A stretch of DNA of 64,000 bases from assembly GCA_035544215.1 (NCBI GenBank), contig DATKHY010000004.1, positions 1 to 64,000 of the forward strand. Reading direction: 5' to 3'. Source of the stretch: Candidatus Binatia bacterium (GTDB lineage Bacteria > Vulcanimicrobiota > Vulcanimicrobiia > Vulcanimicrobiales > Vulcanimicrobiaceae). The notes under the pieces are model-generated. The model saw nothing but the letters and a program-made list of their open reading frames with translations, made no database searches and was not told the origin of the DNA. This document shows, in pieces, positions 8,291-16,692 of the stretch; the first letter of the stretch is position 1, and the number at the start of each line of letters is the position of its first letter. The position numbers and the translations under genes were made by a program.

Positions 8291-8824
8291 ATGTCACTTG
8301 AGCACATCTTTTATGTCAGCCAGTCGATCGCCGCGGTGGCGGTGATCGCCTCCCTGCTGTATTTGGCGCAGCAGGTGCGTCAAGCCGAGCGTGTTCAGCG
8401 CGCGACGATGCAACAGGGACGAGCAGATCGGACCTCCCAAGCCGCTTTGGCAGTTGCGAGCTCTGAGCTCGTGCGCGTTCTCCAAAAAGGTATGGCGGGA
8501 GACACGGAGCTAACGCGGGAGGAATTCACTCAATGGATGTGGCTGTGTCGCGCGCTATTTCTCAGTGGCGAGGACTCATTTCTTCAGCATGAGGCTGGGA
8601 TGCTTTCTGACGCGGCTTTCGATAGCTATGTTGCGGGTGTCAAATTCTATTTCTCGATGCCCGGAATGCGCGCCGCATGGAAGCTATCGGAGAGTCAATT
8701 TGGCAGTGACTTTCGCTCCTTCGGTAGTGCGATGCTGGCTCAGACCAAGGCAACATCGCAAAACGCCGACGCATATGCTGCATGGCGAAACCTGCTGGCA
8801 GCAGAACTTGGAACCGCCGAATAA
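8291..8824 (+). CDS. Single-TM hypothetical protein
   Basis: 177 residues from ATG 8291. One N-terminal hydrophobic helix (residues about 7-25, ending YLAQQVRQAER) is followed by a soluble helical domain with an EEFTQWMWLCRALFLSGEDSFLQ-like stretch. Short proteins of this build (one TM, then a helical region) are common in proteobacteria and carry no assigned function. The frame is open upstream of 8291, but that part overlaps the opposing small gene and its repeat and is not likely to be coding. Confidence 0.6.
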   Translation: MSLEHIFYVSQSIAAVAVIASLLYLAQQVRQAERVQRATMQQGRADRTSQAALAVASSELVRVLQKGMAGDTELTREEFTQWMWLCRALFLSGEDSFLQHEAGMLSDAAFDSYVAGVKFYFSMPGMRAAWKLSESQFGSDFRSFGSAMLAQTKATSQNADAYAAWRNLLAAELGTAE

Positions 8825-8839
8825 GACGTAACGCCTTTC

Positions 8840-8873
8840 AAAACGAGGCCCCCCGGCGGGGGCTGGCGAGGCC
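8840..8873 (-). terminator. GAGGCCCC-family terminator of the cupin gene
   Basis: Minus strand: GCCCCC (8863-8858), 4-nt loop, GGGGGC (8853-8848), then CTCGTTTTG. It is positioned for the cupin gene (stop at 8875) and would also face the plus-strand gene ending at 8824. Confidence 0.6.
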
Positions 8874-8874
8874 T

Positions 8875-9462
8875 TCAGGACCGATACTGAACGTCACCCA
8901 CTTTCTCGCAACGCTGGTCCTCTTCAGCGGTCACAGGTCGTGAGCGTTCTCCTAAGAGCACTGATTCGCAGCGCATGTAGCGATCAAAGCCAGGGGCGTT
9001 GAAGGCAAAAAGAAGCGACAGCGGCTTCTTTACGCTGGGCTGCACCGATACCCACGTATCTCTGGGAATGAAGACCATTGTCCCTGGACGTGCATCGCCC
9101 TCGAGAGAACCCACATGGACATGCGCGCTTCCAGAAAGGATGTACAATACTTCGTCTTCGTGTAGATGCCGATGGTAAGGAATTCCAGCCCCAGCTGGAA
9201 GGGTCTCCGTTCCGAACCAAAAATCTGGCGAGCCGCCATGTTTGCTGTCAACCTTGATAATGAAGGGTGTCGACTCATCGAATTTTTGTTCAGCAAGCGA
9301 TTCCGAAACAAGGGGTCGCCAAACGCGAATCTCGCCCTGATCTTGCGCAAGGATGAGCGGATGCTCGGTGGTTGGAGCGCTTGCCACTAGCTCGGATGCC
9401 GACGGCTTGCCAAACGCAAACAAACCAAGAAAGATCAAGACGGCGATCATCAGTCTCTTCAT
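8875..9462 (-). CDS. Secreted cupin-domain protein
   Basis: 195 residues. ATG 9462 follows AAGGAG and opens a cleavable signal peptide (MKRLMIAVLIFLGLFAFG...SA). The single cupin barrel has motif 1 PYHRHLHEDEVLYILSG with the metal ligands H-x-H and Glu; motif 2 (PGTMVFIPRDTWVSV) lacks the usual His, so metal binding may be incomplete. Known cupins span dioxygenases, isomerases and binding proteins; no reaction can be assigned. Promoter in dispersed repeat copy C. Confidence 0.8.
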   Translation of the reverse strand: MKRLMIAVLIFLGLFAFGKPSASELVASAPTTEHPLILAQDQGEIRVWRPLVSESLAEQKFDESTPFIIKVDSKHGGSPDFWFGTETLPAGAGIPYHRHLHEDEVLYILSGSAHVHVGSLEGDARPGTMVFIPRDTWVSVQPSVKKPLSLLFAFNAPGFDRYMRCESVLLGERSRPVTAEEDQRCEKVGDVQYRS

Positions 9463-9529
9463 CTTCTTTCTCCTTGAGTGCGTCGTTCGCGCGGCTGTTG
9501 GCCTTCCCCGCACGCCGCTTTGCGCGAGA

Positions 9530-9617
9530 ATCGTAGCGCTCAGCCCGCGATCTCCAAAGCCTCCTCGGCCCACAGCTCCGCGGCCCCCTCGCCGATCGGC
9601 GGATCCTCATCGCTAAG
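9530..9617 (-). promoter_or_regulatory. Dispersed promoter repeat, copy C
   Basis: Minus strand GGCTTTGGAGATCGCGGG, then GAGCGC and -10-like TACGAT (9535-9530), 68 bp from the cupin ATG. The upstream GAGG-rich part matches copies A, B and D. Confidence 0.5.
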
Positions 9618-9665
9618 CAACTGACTTCGATCGAAGCCGCAGGCGCAAATGCGCCGTCTTCGCTG

Positions 9666-10079
9666 CTATTTATCCATGCGGTGATCGCAAACTTCGAAGC
9701 GATTGCCCAAGGGGTCTTCGAAGAAAACTGCGTAGAACGTTGGGTGGTGCTGGTCGAAGTATTGGGGACCTTCAATATTTTGACCACCATGCGCCCGAAC
9801 GACGCTTGCGACTTCGTCAACAAAGGCAGTGCTTGGGGCGGCGAAGGCAATACGCGTTGCTGTCGGGCGCGTGCCGGGATCGGCAAAAATATTGAAGAAA
9901 TCCGCCCGGATGCCGCCGTAGCGCCGAGTATAGCCGTAACGCACGACTCGTGGGGTCGTTGGTTCGGTACCAAAGAGCGCCATGAGGGCATCGTAGAACG
10001 GACGCACGGCATCTGGATCGCTAACCCGCAGATCGATGTGACTGAACAGCGGAAATGGATACGTTTCAAAATAGCGCAA
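9666..10079 (-). CDS. VOC-family (glyoxalase/bleomycin-resistance fold) protein
   Basis: 137 residues. The paired beta-alpha-beta-beta-beta modules of the vicinal-oxygen-chelate fold are clear: HIDLRVSD..AVRPFYDALMALFG at the start and YAVFFEDPLGNRFEVCDH at the end, with His14 and a late Glu in ligand positions. The family includes glyoxalase I, dioxygenases and drug-binding proteins; the role here is unknown. Promoter in repeat copy D. Confidence 0.85.
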   Translation of the reverse strand: MRYFETYPFPLFSHIDLRVSDPDAVRPFYDALMALFGTEPTTPRVVRYGYTRRYGGIRADFFNIFADPGTRPTATRIAFAAPSTAFVDEVASVVRAHGGQNIEGPQYFDQHHPTFYAVFFEDPLGNRFEVCDHRMDK

Positions 10080-10156
10080 GCGCGCTTCGCGTTTGCGTTC
10101 ACCAAACTACGCGCGCGCCTTTCGATGGGCTTGGCTCGGTACCAGCCTACAGTTTA

Positions 10157-10222
10157 ATCTTAGCGCCCGCGCCTCGATCTCGGAAGCCACCTCGGCCGAC
10201 GGCTCTGCGGCCACCTCGCCCA
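10157..10222 (-). promoter_or_regulatory. Dispersed promoter repeat, copy D
   Basis: Minus strand GGCTTCCGAGATCGAGGC, then GCGGGCGC and -10-like TAAGAT (10162-10157), 78 bp from the VOC ATG. It runs straight into a GAGGCCCC-family element (10221-10258). Confidence 0.5.
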
Positions 10223-10489
10223 TAGACGAGGCCCCTCCCCGGCAGGGGGGCGAGGCGCGGTCCGGTCGTTGCGATAACGGCCTCGCGGTCCCTTGGTCCC
10301 TCTTCTCGTCGCGTTAAAATAGCCAACCCCCGCACGGTAGCGCATAACGAAGAAGGCTTGGCCTTAAGGATAGCTGCTCAAACCTTCGAACGAAATATAA
10401 GGCTGCGCTACCGAAAGTCGAGATGAGCCTCATCGGCTGCGCGTTGCAAGGTACACCTCTTCGATCGGCGTTCAGCTAGGAGAATAAGT
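10221..10489. other. Intergenic: GAGGCCCC-family hairpin and HiPIP leader
   Basis: 10227-10258 is a GC-rich inverted repeat (CCCCTCCCC against GGGGGG) of the same family as the terminators at 174 and 8840 but without the T-run. No gene is seen in 10260-10489; TAGGAGAATAAGT just before 10490 is the HiPIP ribosome-binding site. Confidence 0.45.
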
Positions 10490-10777
10490 ATGGACAAAAA
10501 TACAAAGATTTCACGTCGCGACATAATCCGAAAACTGGTGGCCGTCTCGGCCGCAATCGGCGCGTTCGTGAAGCTGAGGGCGCGGGCACAAGGCGCTCCG
10601 ACCCCACCAGCAGCTCCGACCGTTGACCAGAAGACAGCGGACTACGTGTCGCACCCCGTGTTCGGAAACGAATGCTCCTGGTGCATCCACTTCGTTTCGC
10701 CGAGTTCTTGTCAGATCGTGAACGGCACAATCTCGCCCCACGGCCATTGCAAGTTCTTCTCAACGACGGTGCCATAG
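10490..10777 (+). CDS. HiPIP-like Tat-exported iron-sulfur protein
   Basis: 95 residues. ISRRDIIRKLVAVSAA is a textbook twin-arginine signal. The mature part has four Cys: C62-x2-C65, C74, C87 (ECSWC...SCQIVNG...GHCKFF), the arrangement of high-potential iron-sulfur proteins that hold one [4Fe-4S] cluster and carry electrons in the periplasm. It is short and lacks the usual final Trp (GxWC). AGGAG lies 9 nt before the ATG. No obvious redox partner lies nearby. Confidence 0.75.
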   Translation: MDKNTKISRRDIIRKLVAVSAAIGAFVKLRARAQGAPTPPAAPTVDQKTADYVSHPVFGNECSWCIHFVSPSSCQIVNGTISPHGHCKFFSTTVP

Positions 10778-10819
10778 CGCAGTAGCAATCTTAGCTTTGC
10801 TGTTTTATGAGTGCGATGC

Positions 10820-11554
10820 CTAGGATGCGCTGGTCGGATGAGCTGTCTCTTCCCATTTCGTGACGTTCACGCCCATCACGAGGAGCCAGAGCGTTAGGGA
10901 TATTTCACCGATGCCGTCCAGCGCTAGCAGCGCAAAGTTTAGCACATCCGGCAGCGCGGGCCAGAGAAAGATCGCGAAGCTATTGGTCAAAAAAGCCAGC
11001 CCGGCTACCCCAATCAAAACGCCCAACGCGCGCGGAAGGAACGTCGATCGGAAGATGAGGTAGCCGAGTAGCGCTTCGTAGAATCCGAAAAAGACCAGGG
11101 CGATCAGGTAGGCCTGATTGTGGAGCTTCAGTGCGAGTAAGGCCATCGCTTGCAACTCGTCGACGTTGTAGGGCGCTAAGTAGTGAGCGCCTTTCAACAA
11201 CAGCAACGGAGCGAAATGTCCGAGTGCAGACACTCCTCCAATAGCAATCCCAACGAGGCTAAAAAACGCGGCGAGAAGGGAAAGGCTCCTGTTCACCGGT
11301 TTGAGCAGTTCATACAACAGAAGCGTCACGACAAGATATGCAGCGCCTGCGACGATGTCCGCGGCGAAACCCAAGCGATACAATCCCTCCGAGGCCAAGA
11401 TGTTGCGCGCCGTAGCCGCAGCGTCGCCGGAAACGATGACTTTCCCTCGGACGCCGATCTCTGCAAAGCCGCCGGCCAAGGACGTGATCAAGTAGAAGAG
11501 GCCGGCGAGCCTTGCCGTACGGCGCGGCCGCGCCTCCGCGCTTCGGTGCTCCAC
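10820..11554 (-). CDS. DUF4386-family multi-pass membrane protein
   Basis: About 244 residues. The start is uncertain; GTG 11554 (VEHRSAEARPRRTARLAGLFYLIT) matches the usual family N-terminus. The frame runs open to 11743 but the extra part looks unlike the family. Six to seven hydrophobic helices follow, with GVRGKVIVSGDAAATARNI in the first loop, as in DUF4386 proteins. Function unknown; such proteins often accompany stress or sigma-factor genes. Confidence 0.8.
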   Translation of the reverse strand: MEHRSAEARPRRTARLAGLFYLITSLAGGFAEIGVRGKVIVSGDAAATARNILASEGLYRLGFAADIVAGAAYLVVTLLLYELLKPVNRSLSLLAAFFSLVGIAIGGVSALGHFAPLLLLKGAHYLAPYNVDELQAMALLALKLHNQAYLIALVFFGFYEALLGYLIFRSTFLPRALGVLIGVAGLAFLTNSFAIFLWPALPDVLNFALLALDGIGEISLTLWLLVMGVNVTKWEETAHPTSAS

Positions 11555-11785
11555 GCTTGCTGTACCGATCCCGGAAAGTCGTTGTTTCGGCTGGGTGATG
11601 TCGAAAAGTGCCTGATCGGCTCGGTTCAAGCCCTCGGCCGCAGCCCGGAAGGTGGGCCTCGGCGTGCCGAGCCTCCGACCCGCTGTCGTCCAGCGCTGAG
11701 CCACGGCCGGCCTCGCAGCCTGGCGCCGGCGCAGGGCTGCCAAAGTCGTGGTAACTTAACTGGAGTGGGCAGACAGGTAAGTATC

Positions 11786-11932
11786 GTGCTTTACGTGGTG
11801 GCGATGGCGGCCATCATAGTTGGCGTGGATTTCATGTTCTTCAGAAACCGATTCTGGGAACGGCTGATAATGAATATTGGGATCGTCTTGGTGTTCGCGG
11901 TGTTCTACTTGAGATTCCTGAGGCGTCCTTGA
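11786..11932 (+). CDS. Small two-helix membrane protein
   Basis: 48 residues from GTG 11786 (GGAGTGGGC 17 nt upstream is distant; a start codon a few bases earlier is possible). Two hydrophobic helices, LYVVAMAAIIVGVDFMFF and MNIGIVLVFAVFYLRFL, flank RNRFWERL, ending in two Arg. It looks like a genuine small membrane protein; function unknown. Confidence 0.5.
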   Translation: MLYVVAMAAIIVGVDFMFFRNRFWERLIMNIGIVLVFAVFYLRFLRRP

Positions 11933-12014
11933 ACGAGGGGCGCCTCGCCGTCGCGATCCCGGAAGCCGCCTTCGCGCCGGTCACACCTCGCTACGTTTGG
12001 GCGTTGCCTTTTCC

Positions 12015-12761
12015 ATGAAAACAGCGTCGTACGGCCGGATCGTTTTCGGCGCGTCGGCGGTGCTGTTTGGCGTCATCGCGCTGATGTGGCACGACCCCGA
12101 CACGTGGCAGAGCCTGAGCAGCTTCTGGAAACTGCCCGCCGGCAACATCGTCGGGGGCGTTCTCATGATCGCTCTAATCGCCGGCAGTATCTTACTGGTG
12201 TTCCCGCGGGGCGCGCGCCCCGCGTCGATCGTCCTCGTCGTCGTGTACGCGCTCTTCTCACTGGCCTGTGTTCCCGGCATCGTCGCCGCGCCGCGCGTCT
12301 TCGGGCAGTATGACGGGTTCTTCGAGCAGTTCTCCTTGTTGAGCGGTGCGGTCGCCGTATACGCTGCGACTGCGGGCAGTGGGGTGCAGGAAACGCTGAG
12401 CCGGGCGGCGCGGCTCGGGTTCGGCTTAAGCGTGATCTCGTTCACGCTGGCTCAGATCGTCTACCTTCGCGTGACCGCCGATCTGGTTCCGACGTGGATA
12501 CCGCCGAATCAGATGTTCTGGGCGATCCTCACCACGATCGCGTTCGCACTCGCGGCGATCGCCATCCTCATCAACGTTCGGGCCCGCCTGGCGCTCCGTC
12601 TGCTGACCCTGATGCTGGCGCTCTTCGGCCTATTGGTCTGGGTCCCACGCTTAATCGCTCATCCCGAGGCGCATGGGAACTGGTCCGAGTTCGCGCTGAA
12701 CTTCCTGATTACGGGCGCCGCCTGGATCGTGGCTGAATCTACGGCGACCGCCAGCGTTTGA
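12015..12761 (+). CDS. Multi-pass membrane protein (DoxX-like)
   Basis: 248 residues from ATG 12015. About seven TM helices; the opening GRIVFGASAVLFGVIALMW with WHDPDTW resembles DoxX-related membrane proteins. No catalytic motif. Its last 23 bp overlap the 3' end of ubiX, which runs the other way. Confidence 0.65.
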   Translation: MKTASYGRIVFGASAVLFGVIALMWHDPDTWQSLSSFWKLPAGNIVGGVLMIALIAGSILLVFPRGARPASIVLVVVYALFSLACVPGIVAAPRVFGQYDGFFEQFSLLSGAVAVYAATAGSGVQETLSRAARLGFGLSVISFTLAQIVYLRVTADLVPTWIPPNQMFWAILTTIAFALAAIAILINVRARLALRLLTLMLALFGLLVWVPRLIAHPEAHGNWSEFALNFLITGAAWIVAESTATASV

Positions 12762-13302
12762 AGAGCTCGTTGGCGATGCCGAACTGGTCGAGCGCCTTGC
12801 CGACCGTGTGCGCGATGATGTCGTCGACGCTCTGCGGGTTGGCGTACATCGCCGGCACCGGCGGCAGGATCACCGCGCCGATCTCCGCCAGCCGCGCGAG
12901 CGTGCGCAGGTGGCCGAGGTGCAGCGGCGTCTCGCGAATCACGAGCACCAGCCGGCGCTTCTCCTTTAGGCAGACGTCGGCAGCGCGGACCAGCAGGTTC
13001 GAGTTCATCGAGTAGGCGATCGCGCTCGCGCTCTTCATCGAGCACGGAATCACCAGCATGCCGTCGGTGAGAAACGAGCCGCTCGAGATTGCCGCCGCGA
13101 GATCGTCGTCGCGATGCGCGACGTCGGCGAGGCCCTCGAAGTCTTCGGCGGTCATCTCGGTCTCGAGCTCGATCGTCCGGCGAGCGGCCGAGGTGAGCAC
13201 CAAGTGCGTCTCGATGCCGCCGATCGCGCGCAGAGCCTGGAGCACCATGTAACCGTAAAGGCTACCGCTGGCACCGCTAATGCCGATAATGATGCGCCGC
13301 AT
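12739..13302 (-). CDS. ubiX: Flavin prenyltransferase UbiX
   Basis: 187 residues. It joins dimethylallyl phosphate to FMN, giving the prenyl-FMN cofactor used by UbiD-type decarboxylases. Visible family marks: the FMN-binding GISGASGSLYG near the N-terminus, PCSMKSASAIAYSMN (loop with the conserved Ser/Lys) and RETPLHLGHLRTL. Length is normal. No ubiD lies in the window, so the client enzyme is elsewhere. It diverges from the nuclease/helicase operon with only 58 bp between starts. Confidence 0.93.
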   Translation of the reverse strand: MRRIIIGISGASGSLYGYMVLQALRAIGGIETHLVLTSAARRTIELETEMTAEDFEGLADVAHRDDDLAAAISSGSFLTDGMLVIPCSMKSASAIAYSMNSNLLVRAADVCLKEKRRLVLVIRETPLHLGHLRTLARLAEIGAVILPPVPAMYANPQSVDDIIAHTVGKALDQFGIANELFKRWRSP

Positions 13303-13360
13303 CGGAAGGCCGTTATACGTTGGCTGCAGGGGCGCCTGGTGGAACCTGTAACTTCAGATC

Positions 13361-14668
13361 GTGGCGCCGCCTGAGTCCACGCTGCTCCGTTCCTTCGTCG
13401 CCGATGCCGTCGATTGGCACCGCGACGGCGAAGAGGAATCCCTGCTCCGTCTCATTCGTTCGCCGCGCTCCGGCGTGGGTCACGACGTTGCAGCCGCATA
13501 TGCGACGCTCGCTCGGCGAACCGGCGCGCTGCTCGACGCGATCGACGCAGGGAGGCTGGCGCTGCCGCCGGCGGAGCGCGACGACGTGCTGCGGTTCGCC
13601 CAGCGCGCGCGCCGCGTTCGCGCGATCCCGCACGACGTCGACCTGGAGCGCCTGCGCGCGCTGATCGCGGAAGCGTTCGAGGTGTCGCCGGTCGCGGCGA
13701 CGCCGCGCGTGGACGCCTGCGTTAGCGACGACGGCGAGATCGAGCTCGCGCAGGCGCCCCCGCTCGAGACTGCTGCCGGCGTGCAGCCGTGGCAGCGCCA
13801 CTTCAGCGCCTCGGCGCTCAACGCGTACGCCGAGTGCCCGCGCAAGTGGTTCTACCGCTACGCCTGCGCGGCCGTCGAGGACCCCGGTTCGGCGGCGTCC
13901 GCGTACGGCAGCGCGCTGCATCTCGCGCTCGAGGACTTTCACGCCGATTTCCCGCGACCGGCGGCGCGCGACGACGCCGCGATGCGCCGCCGCATACGCG
14001 AATGCGTCACATGGGCTTTTGAGCGCAACCGGGACGGCTTCGAGACGGCGGTGGAGTTCGAGCTCCAAGTGCGCCGCGCGCATAGGACGGCGCAGCGCTA
14101 CGTCGATTGGCTTCTCGTGCAAGAGCGGGAGGCGCCGTTCGAGGTGCTCGGTCGCGAGGTCGCCGCCAACCTCGATCTGGAGGGACGAGCCTTCGTCGGC
14201 TTCATCGACCGGCTCGACCGCGATGACCGCTCCGGCGGCATCGGCGTCGTGGATTACAAGACGGGAAGCATCGCCCTGAGCGCGGCGGAGTATTGCGACA
14301 AGGTCCGCCGCTTTCGCGACTTTCAGCTGCCGTTCTATTACTGGGCGCGCGCCGCCGCCGGCGATCGCGTCACGAAGCTCGTCCTCATACCGCTGCGCGA
14401 CGCGCTGCTCGACGTGCGGCCGATCGTCCTCGACGTCGCCGATCGGACGCCGGCCTCTTCGCGCAACAGCGGATCGGCTCGCGGCTCAATCGGCGTCGAC
14501 GAGCTCGAGCGCTCGCGTGCGAAGATGATCGAGTTGAGCGACCGGCTCTCTTCGGGCGAGATTCGCGAGTTCGAGGTCGCAACGGATCCCGCGGCGTGCA
14601 CTTTCTGCAACTACGCGACCGCGTGCGCGCGGCGCCCGCCGCCGGAGGGCAGGCGCTTCGGAAGTTGA
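13361..14668 (+). CDS. RecB-like PD-(D/E)XK nuclease with Fe-S cluster
   Basis: 435 residues from GTG 13361. The C-terminal two thirds is an AddB/Cas4-type nuclease: SASALNAYAECPRKWFYRY (Cys159), catalytic Asp283 (GFIDRLD), Asp298-Tyr-Lys300 (VVDYKTG), Gln322, then Cys413, Cys416 and Cys422 (CTFCNYATAC), giving a four-Cys [4Fe-4S] set. Unlike AddB it has no helicase-like half; residues 1-140 resemble only a linker/helical region. The next gene is a helicase starting inside its stop codon, so the two likely form a DNA end-processing complex. Confidence 0.85.
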   Translation: MAPPESTLLRSFVADAVDWHRDGEEESLLRLIRSPRSGVGHDVAAAYATLARRTGALLDAIDAGRLALPPAERDDVLRFAQRARRVRAIPHDVDLERLRALIAEAFEVSPVAATPRVDACVSDDGEIELAQAPPLETAAGVQPWQRHFSASALNAYAECPRKWFYRYACAAVEDPGSAASAYGSALHLALEDFHADFPRPAARDDAAMRRRIRECVTWAFERNRDGFETAVEFELQVRRAHRTAQRYVDWLLVQEREAPFEVLGREVAANLDLEGRAFVGFIDRLDRDDRSGGIGVVDYKTGSIALSAAEYCDKVRRFRDFQLPFYYWARAAAGDRVTKLVLIPLRDALLDVRPIVLDVADRTPASSRNSGSARGSIGVDELERSRAKMIELSDRLSSGEIREFEVATDPAACTFCNYATACARRPPPEGRRFGS

Positions 14669-16692
14669 TCGAAACGAGCATCGACGCGTGCGTCGCCATC
14701 GTCGGCGCGCCCGGGAGCGGTAAGACCACCGCGCTGCTCGAACGCGTGGAGCGCGCGCGAGCCGAGTTTCCGGGCGCGGACCCGCTGCACGTCGACGCCA
14801 CGCACGGCCTCGACGCATACGCCGTGTCGCTGCTCGCCGCCGAAGGCGTGCACGTGACGCTCGTCGACGACGTCGACGCGGAGCTGCAGTTCGCGGCCGC
14901 GTGCGCCCCGCTCTTCGCGCTGGAATGGCCGGAGTTCGCGCACGACCAGCTGGATCCCGAAGTGCCCGGACTGCGCTCGCCCGAGCGCTTTCTCGCATCG
15001 GCATTTCGTCTGATACGGCGGTTGCGAGACGCGGGAGTGACGCCGGGCGAATTTCTCGCGGCGGCGCAGACCGGCGCGACGAACTTCTACGCGAAGCCGC
15101 CGAACTTCGCCGATCCGTCGCTGCTCTCGGCGACGAAGAGCGCGTACCACGACTCGCTGGACGTCGACCATCGCGAACTCGATCGCCAACGCAGGCGCGA
15201 GCTCGACCTCGCCAAGATCCTGGCGCGACTCTACGAGGCGTACGTGGAACTCGTAGAGACCACCGGCAGGATGACGGGGCGCGACGCAGCCATAGCGGCC
15301 GCGCGCCGCCTGCGCTCAGACGCCGCGCTAGGCGCGCGCCTCCGCGATCGCCACCGCGTCGCGTTCGTCGACGAGGCACAGGACTTGACCAACGCGCAGC
15401 TCGGCCTGCTCGCCGCAATCTTCGGCGAGGAGCTGTCGGGGGTAACGCTCTGCGGCGATCCTGCGGCGGCGATCTCGCCCGTGCGTATGACGCAACCTGA
15501 GCGGACCTTCGCACGAGCGACTTCGCGCGTCGAGCTCCAGCCGCGCAACAGCTTGCCGAGATTGGAATGCGCCCGGCCCGCGACGCCCCTCGAGGAGGCC
15601 GGGCTGATCGCCGACCGCGTCGCCGCGTGGCTCGCCGAAGGCGTCGCACCGAGCCGGATCGCGGTGCTCTTCCGGTCGGTACGCAACGTGCAGCTCTACG
15701 AGGCCGTGTTGCTCGACCGCGGAGTGCCCGCCGTCGTCACCGGCGATGCGAACATCTTCGAGGACCGGCGCGTTCTCGACGCGCTCGCGCTGCTCTGGAA
15801 CGTCCACGATCCCTTCCGTCACGACTGGCTGCTGCGAACGCTGTCGAATCCGGCCGTCGGCCTCTCCGACGCATCGCTCGCGATCTTGTGCGGCGAGCCC
15901 GCCGACCCGCAGCGGCAGCTGTTCGCGTTCGAGGACGAGCCGGCGCCCACGCTGCGCCCGGGACGATGGGACGCCAAACGCGATCTGCGGCTTGGCTGGA
16001 ACGTGATCCGCGGCGAGCGCGATGACGCGTTGAAAGCGGACGCCGCCAAGCGCGTCCAACGCTTTCGGCAGATGCGCGAGGGTTGGTTGCAACGCGGCGA
16101 CGGCGAGGCATTCGAGACGTTCGCGCGCGCTGTGTGGCGCCAGGGCCTCGCGCGGGAGGGAGAGCCCGGCTCCGCGCGCGCCGTCGCGCAGCAGGCGGTT
16201 CTTCGGCGTCTGCTCGCGCGACTGAACGCGTTCGTCGAGCGAAGTCGCGGCGCGTCGCTCGAGGACGTGCTCCGGTACGCGGAGCAGCGAATGGAGAGCG
16301 ACCTGGAGGCGTGCGCGCCACCCGTCGGTGGAGAGGAGTTCGTGCAGCTGTGCAGCGTCGAGGCCGCGCACGGACTGCACTTCGAGCGCATCGTCGTCGC
16401 CAACGTTCGCCCCGGCGCGTTTCCCCTGTGGTACTCGCCCGAAGCATTTCTCTTCAGTCCCAGGCTGGGCGTAATCCCGAAGGAGAACTCGGGTGGCGCG
16501 CGAGCAGCGCGAACGGCCAAGTTCAGCTACTACACGTTTGCCGCCAAGACGGCCCGCAGCTACTATGACGCTGAGCGCCGCGCCTTCGACTACGCGCTGC
16601 GGCGCGCCGGAGACAGCGCCCTAGTCACGGCTTCCGGCACCCCGACGCGCGGCCGCAGCGCGCCGGAGCTTCTCGAAGAACTTCGGCAGTGA
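14665..16692 (+). CDS. UvrD/AddA-like superfamily 1 helicase
   Basis: 675 residues. TTG 14665 overlaps the nuclease stop (TTGA); the frame is open further upstream but that is antisense noise over the nuclease. Walker A GAPGSGKT (residues 14-21) and Walker B VAFVDEAQD are clear, and late VEAAHGLHFERIVVANV matches motif V. Motif III reads LCGDPAAAIS, lacking the usual Gln (GDxxQ), so ATP hydrolysis coupling may be altered. No nuclease domain of its own: nuclease activity would come from the upstream partner. Confidence 0.85.
   Translation: MIETSIDACVAIVGAPGSGKTTALLERVERARAEFPGADPLHVDATHGLDAYAVSLLAAEGVHVTLVDDVDAELQFAAACAPLFALEWPEFAHDQLDPEVPGLRSPERFLASAFRLIRRLRDAGVTPGEFLAAAQTGATNFYAKPPNFADPSLLSATKSAYHDSLDVDHRELDRQRRRELDLAKILARLYEAYVELVETTGRMTGRDAAIAAARRLRSDAALGARLRDRHRVAFVDEAQDLTNAQLGLLAAIFGEELSGVTLCGDPAAAISPVRMTQPERTFARATSRVELQPRNSLPRLECARPATPLEEAGLIADRVAAWLAEGVAPSRIAVLFRSVRNVQLYEAVLLDRGVPAVVTGDANIFEDRRVLDALALLWNVHDPFRHDWLLRTLSNPAVGLSDASLAILCGEPADPQRQLFAFEDEPAPTLRPGRWDAKRDLRLGWNVIRGERDDALKADAAKRVQRFRQMREGWLQRGDGEAFETFARAVWRQGLAREGEPGSARAVAQQAVLRRLLARLNAFVERSRGASLEDVLRYAEQRMESDLEACAPPVGGEEFVQLCSVEAAHGLHFERIVVANVRPGAFPLWYSPEAFLFSPRLGVIPKENSGGARAARTAKFSYYTFAAKTARSYYDAERRAFDYALRRAGDSALVTASGTPTRGRSAPELLEELRQ

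Noticed and set aside
1-10258. Integron cassette array, because single genes are bracketed by repeats
   Set aside because: No attC-type GTTRRRY/RYYYAAC core sites or integrase were seen; the repeats carry promoters and terminators instead.
14293-14664. N-terminal extension of the helicase frame
   Set aside because: It lies wholly inside the nuclease gene in another phase; Walker A comes 14 residues after TTG 14665, which is the normal position.
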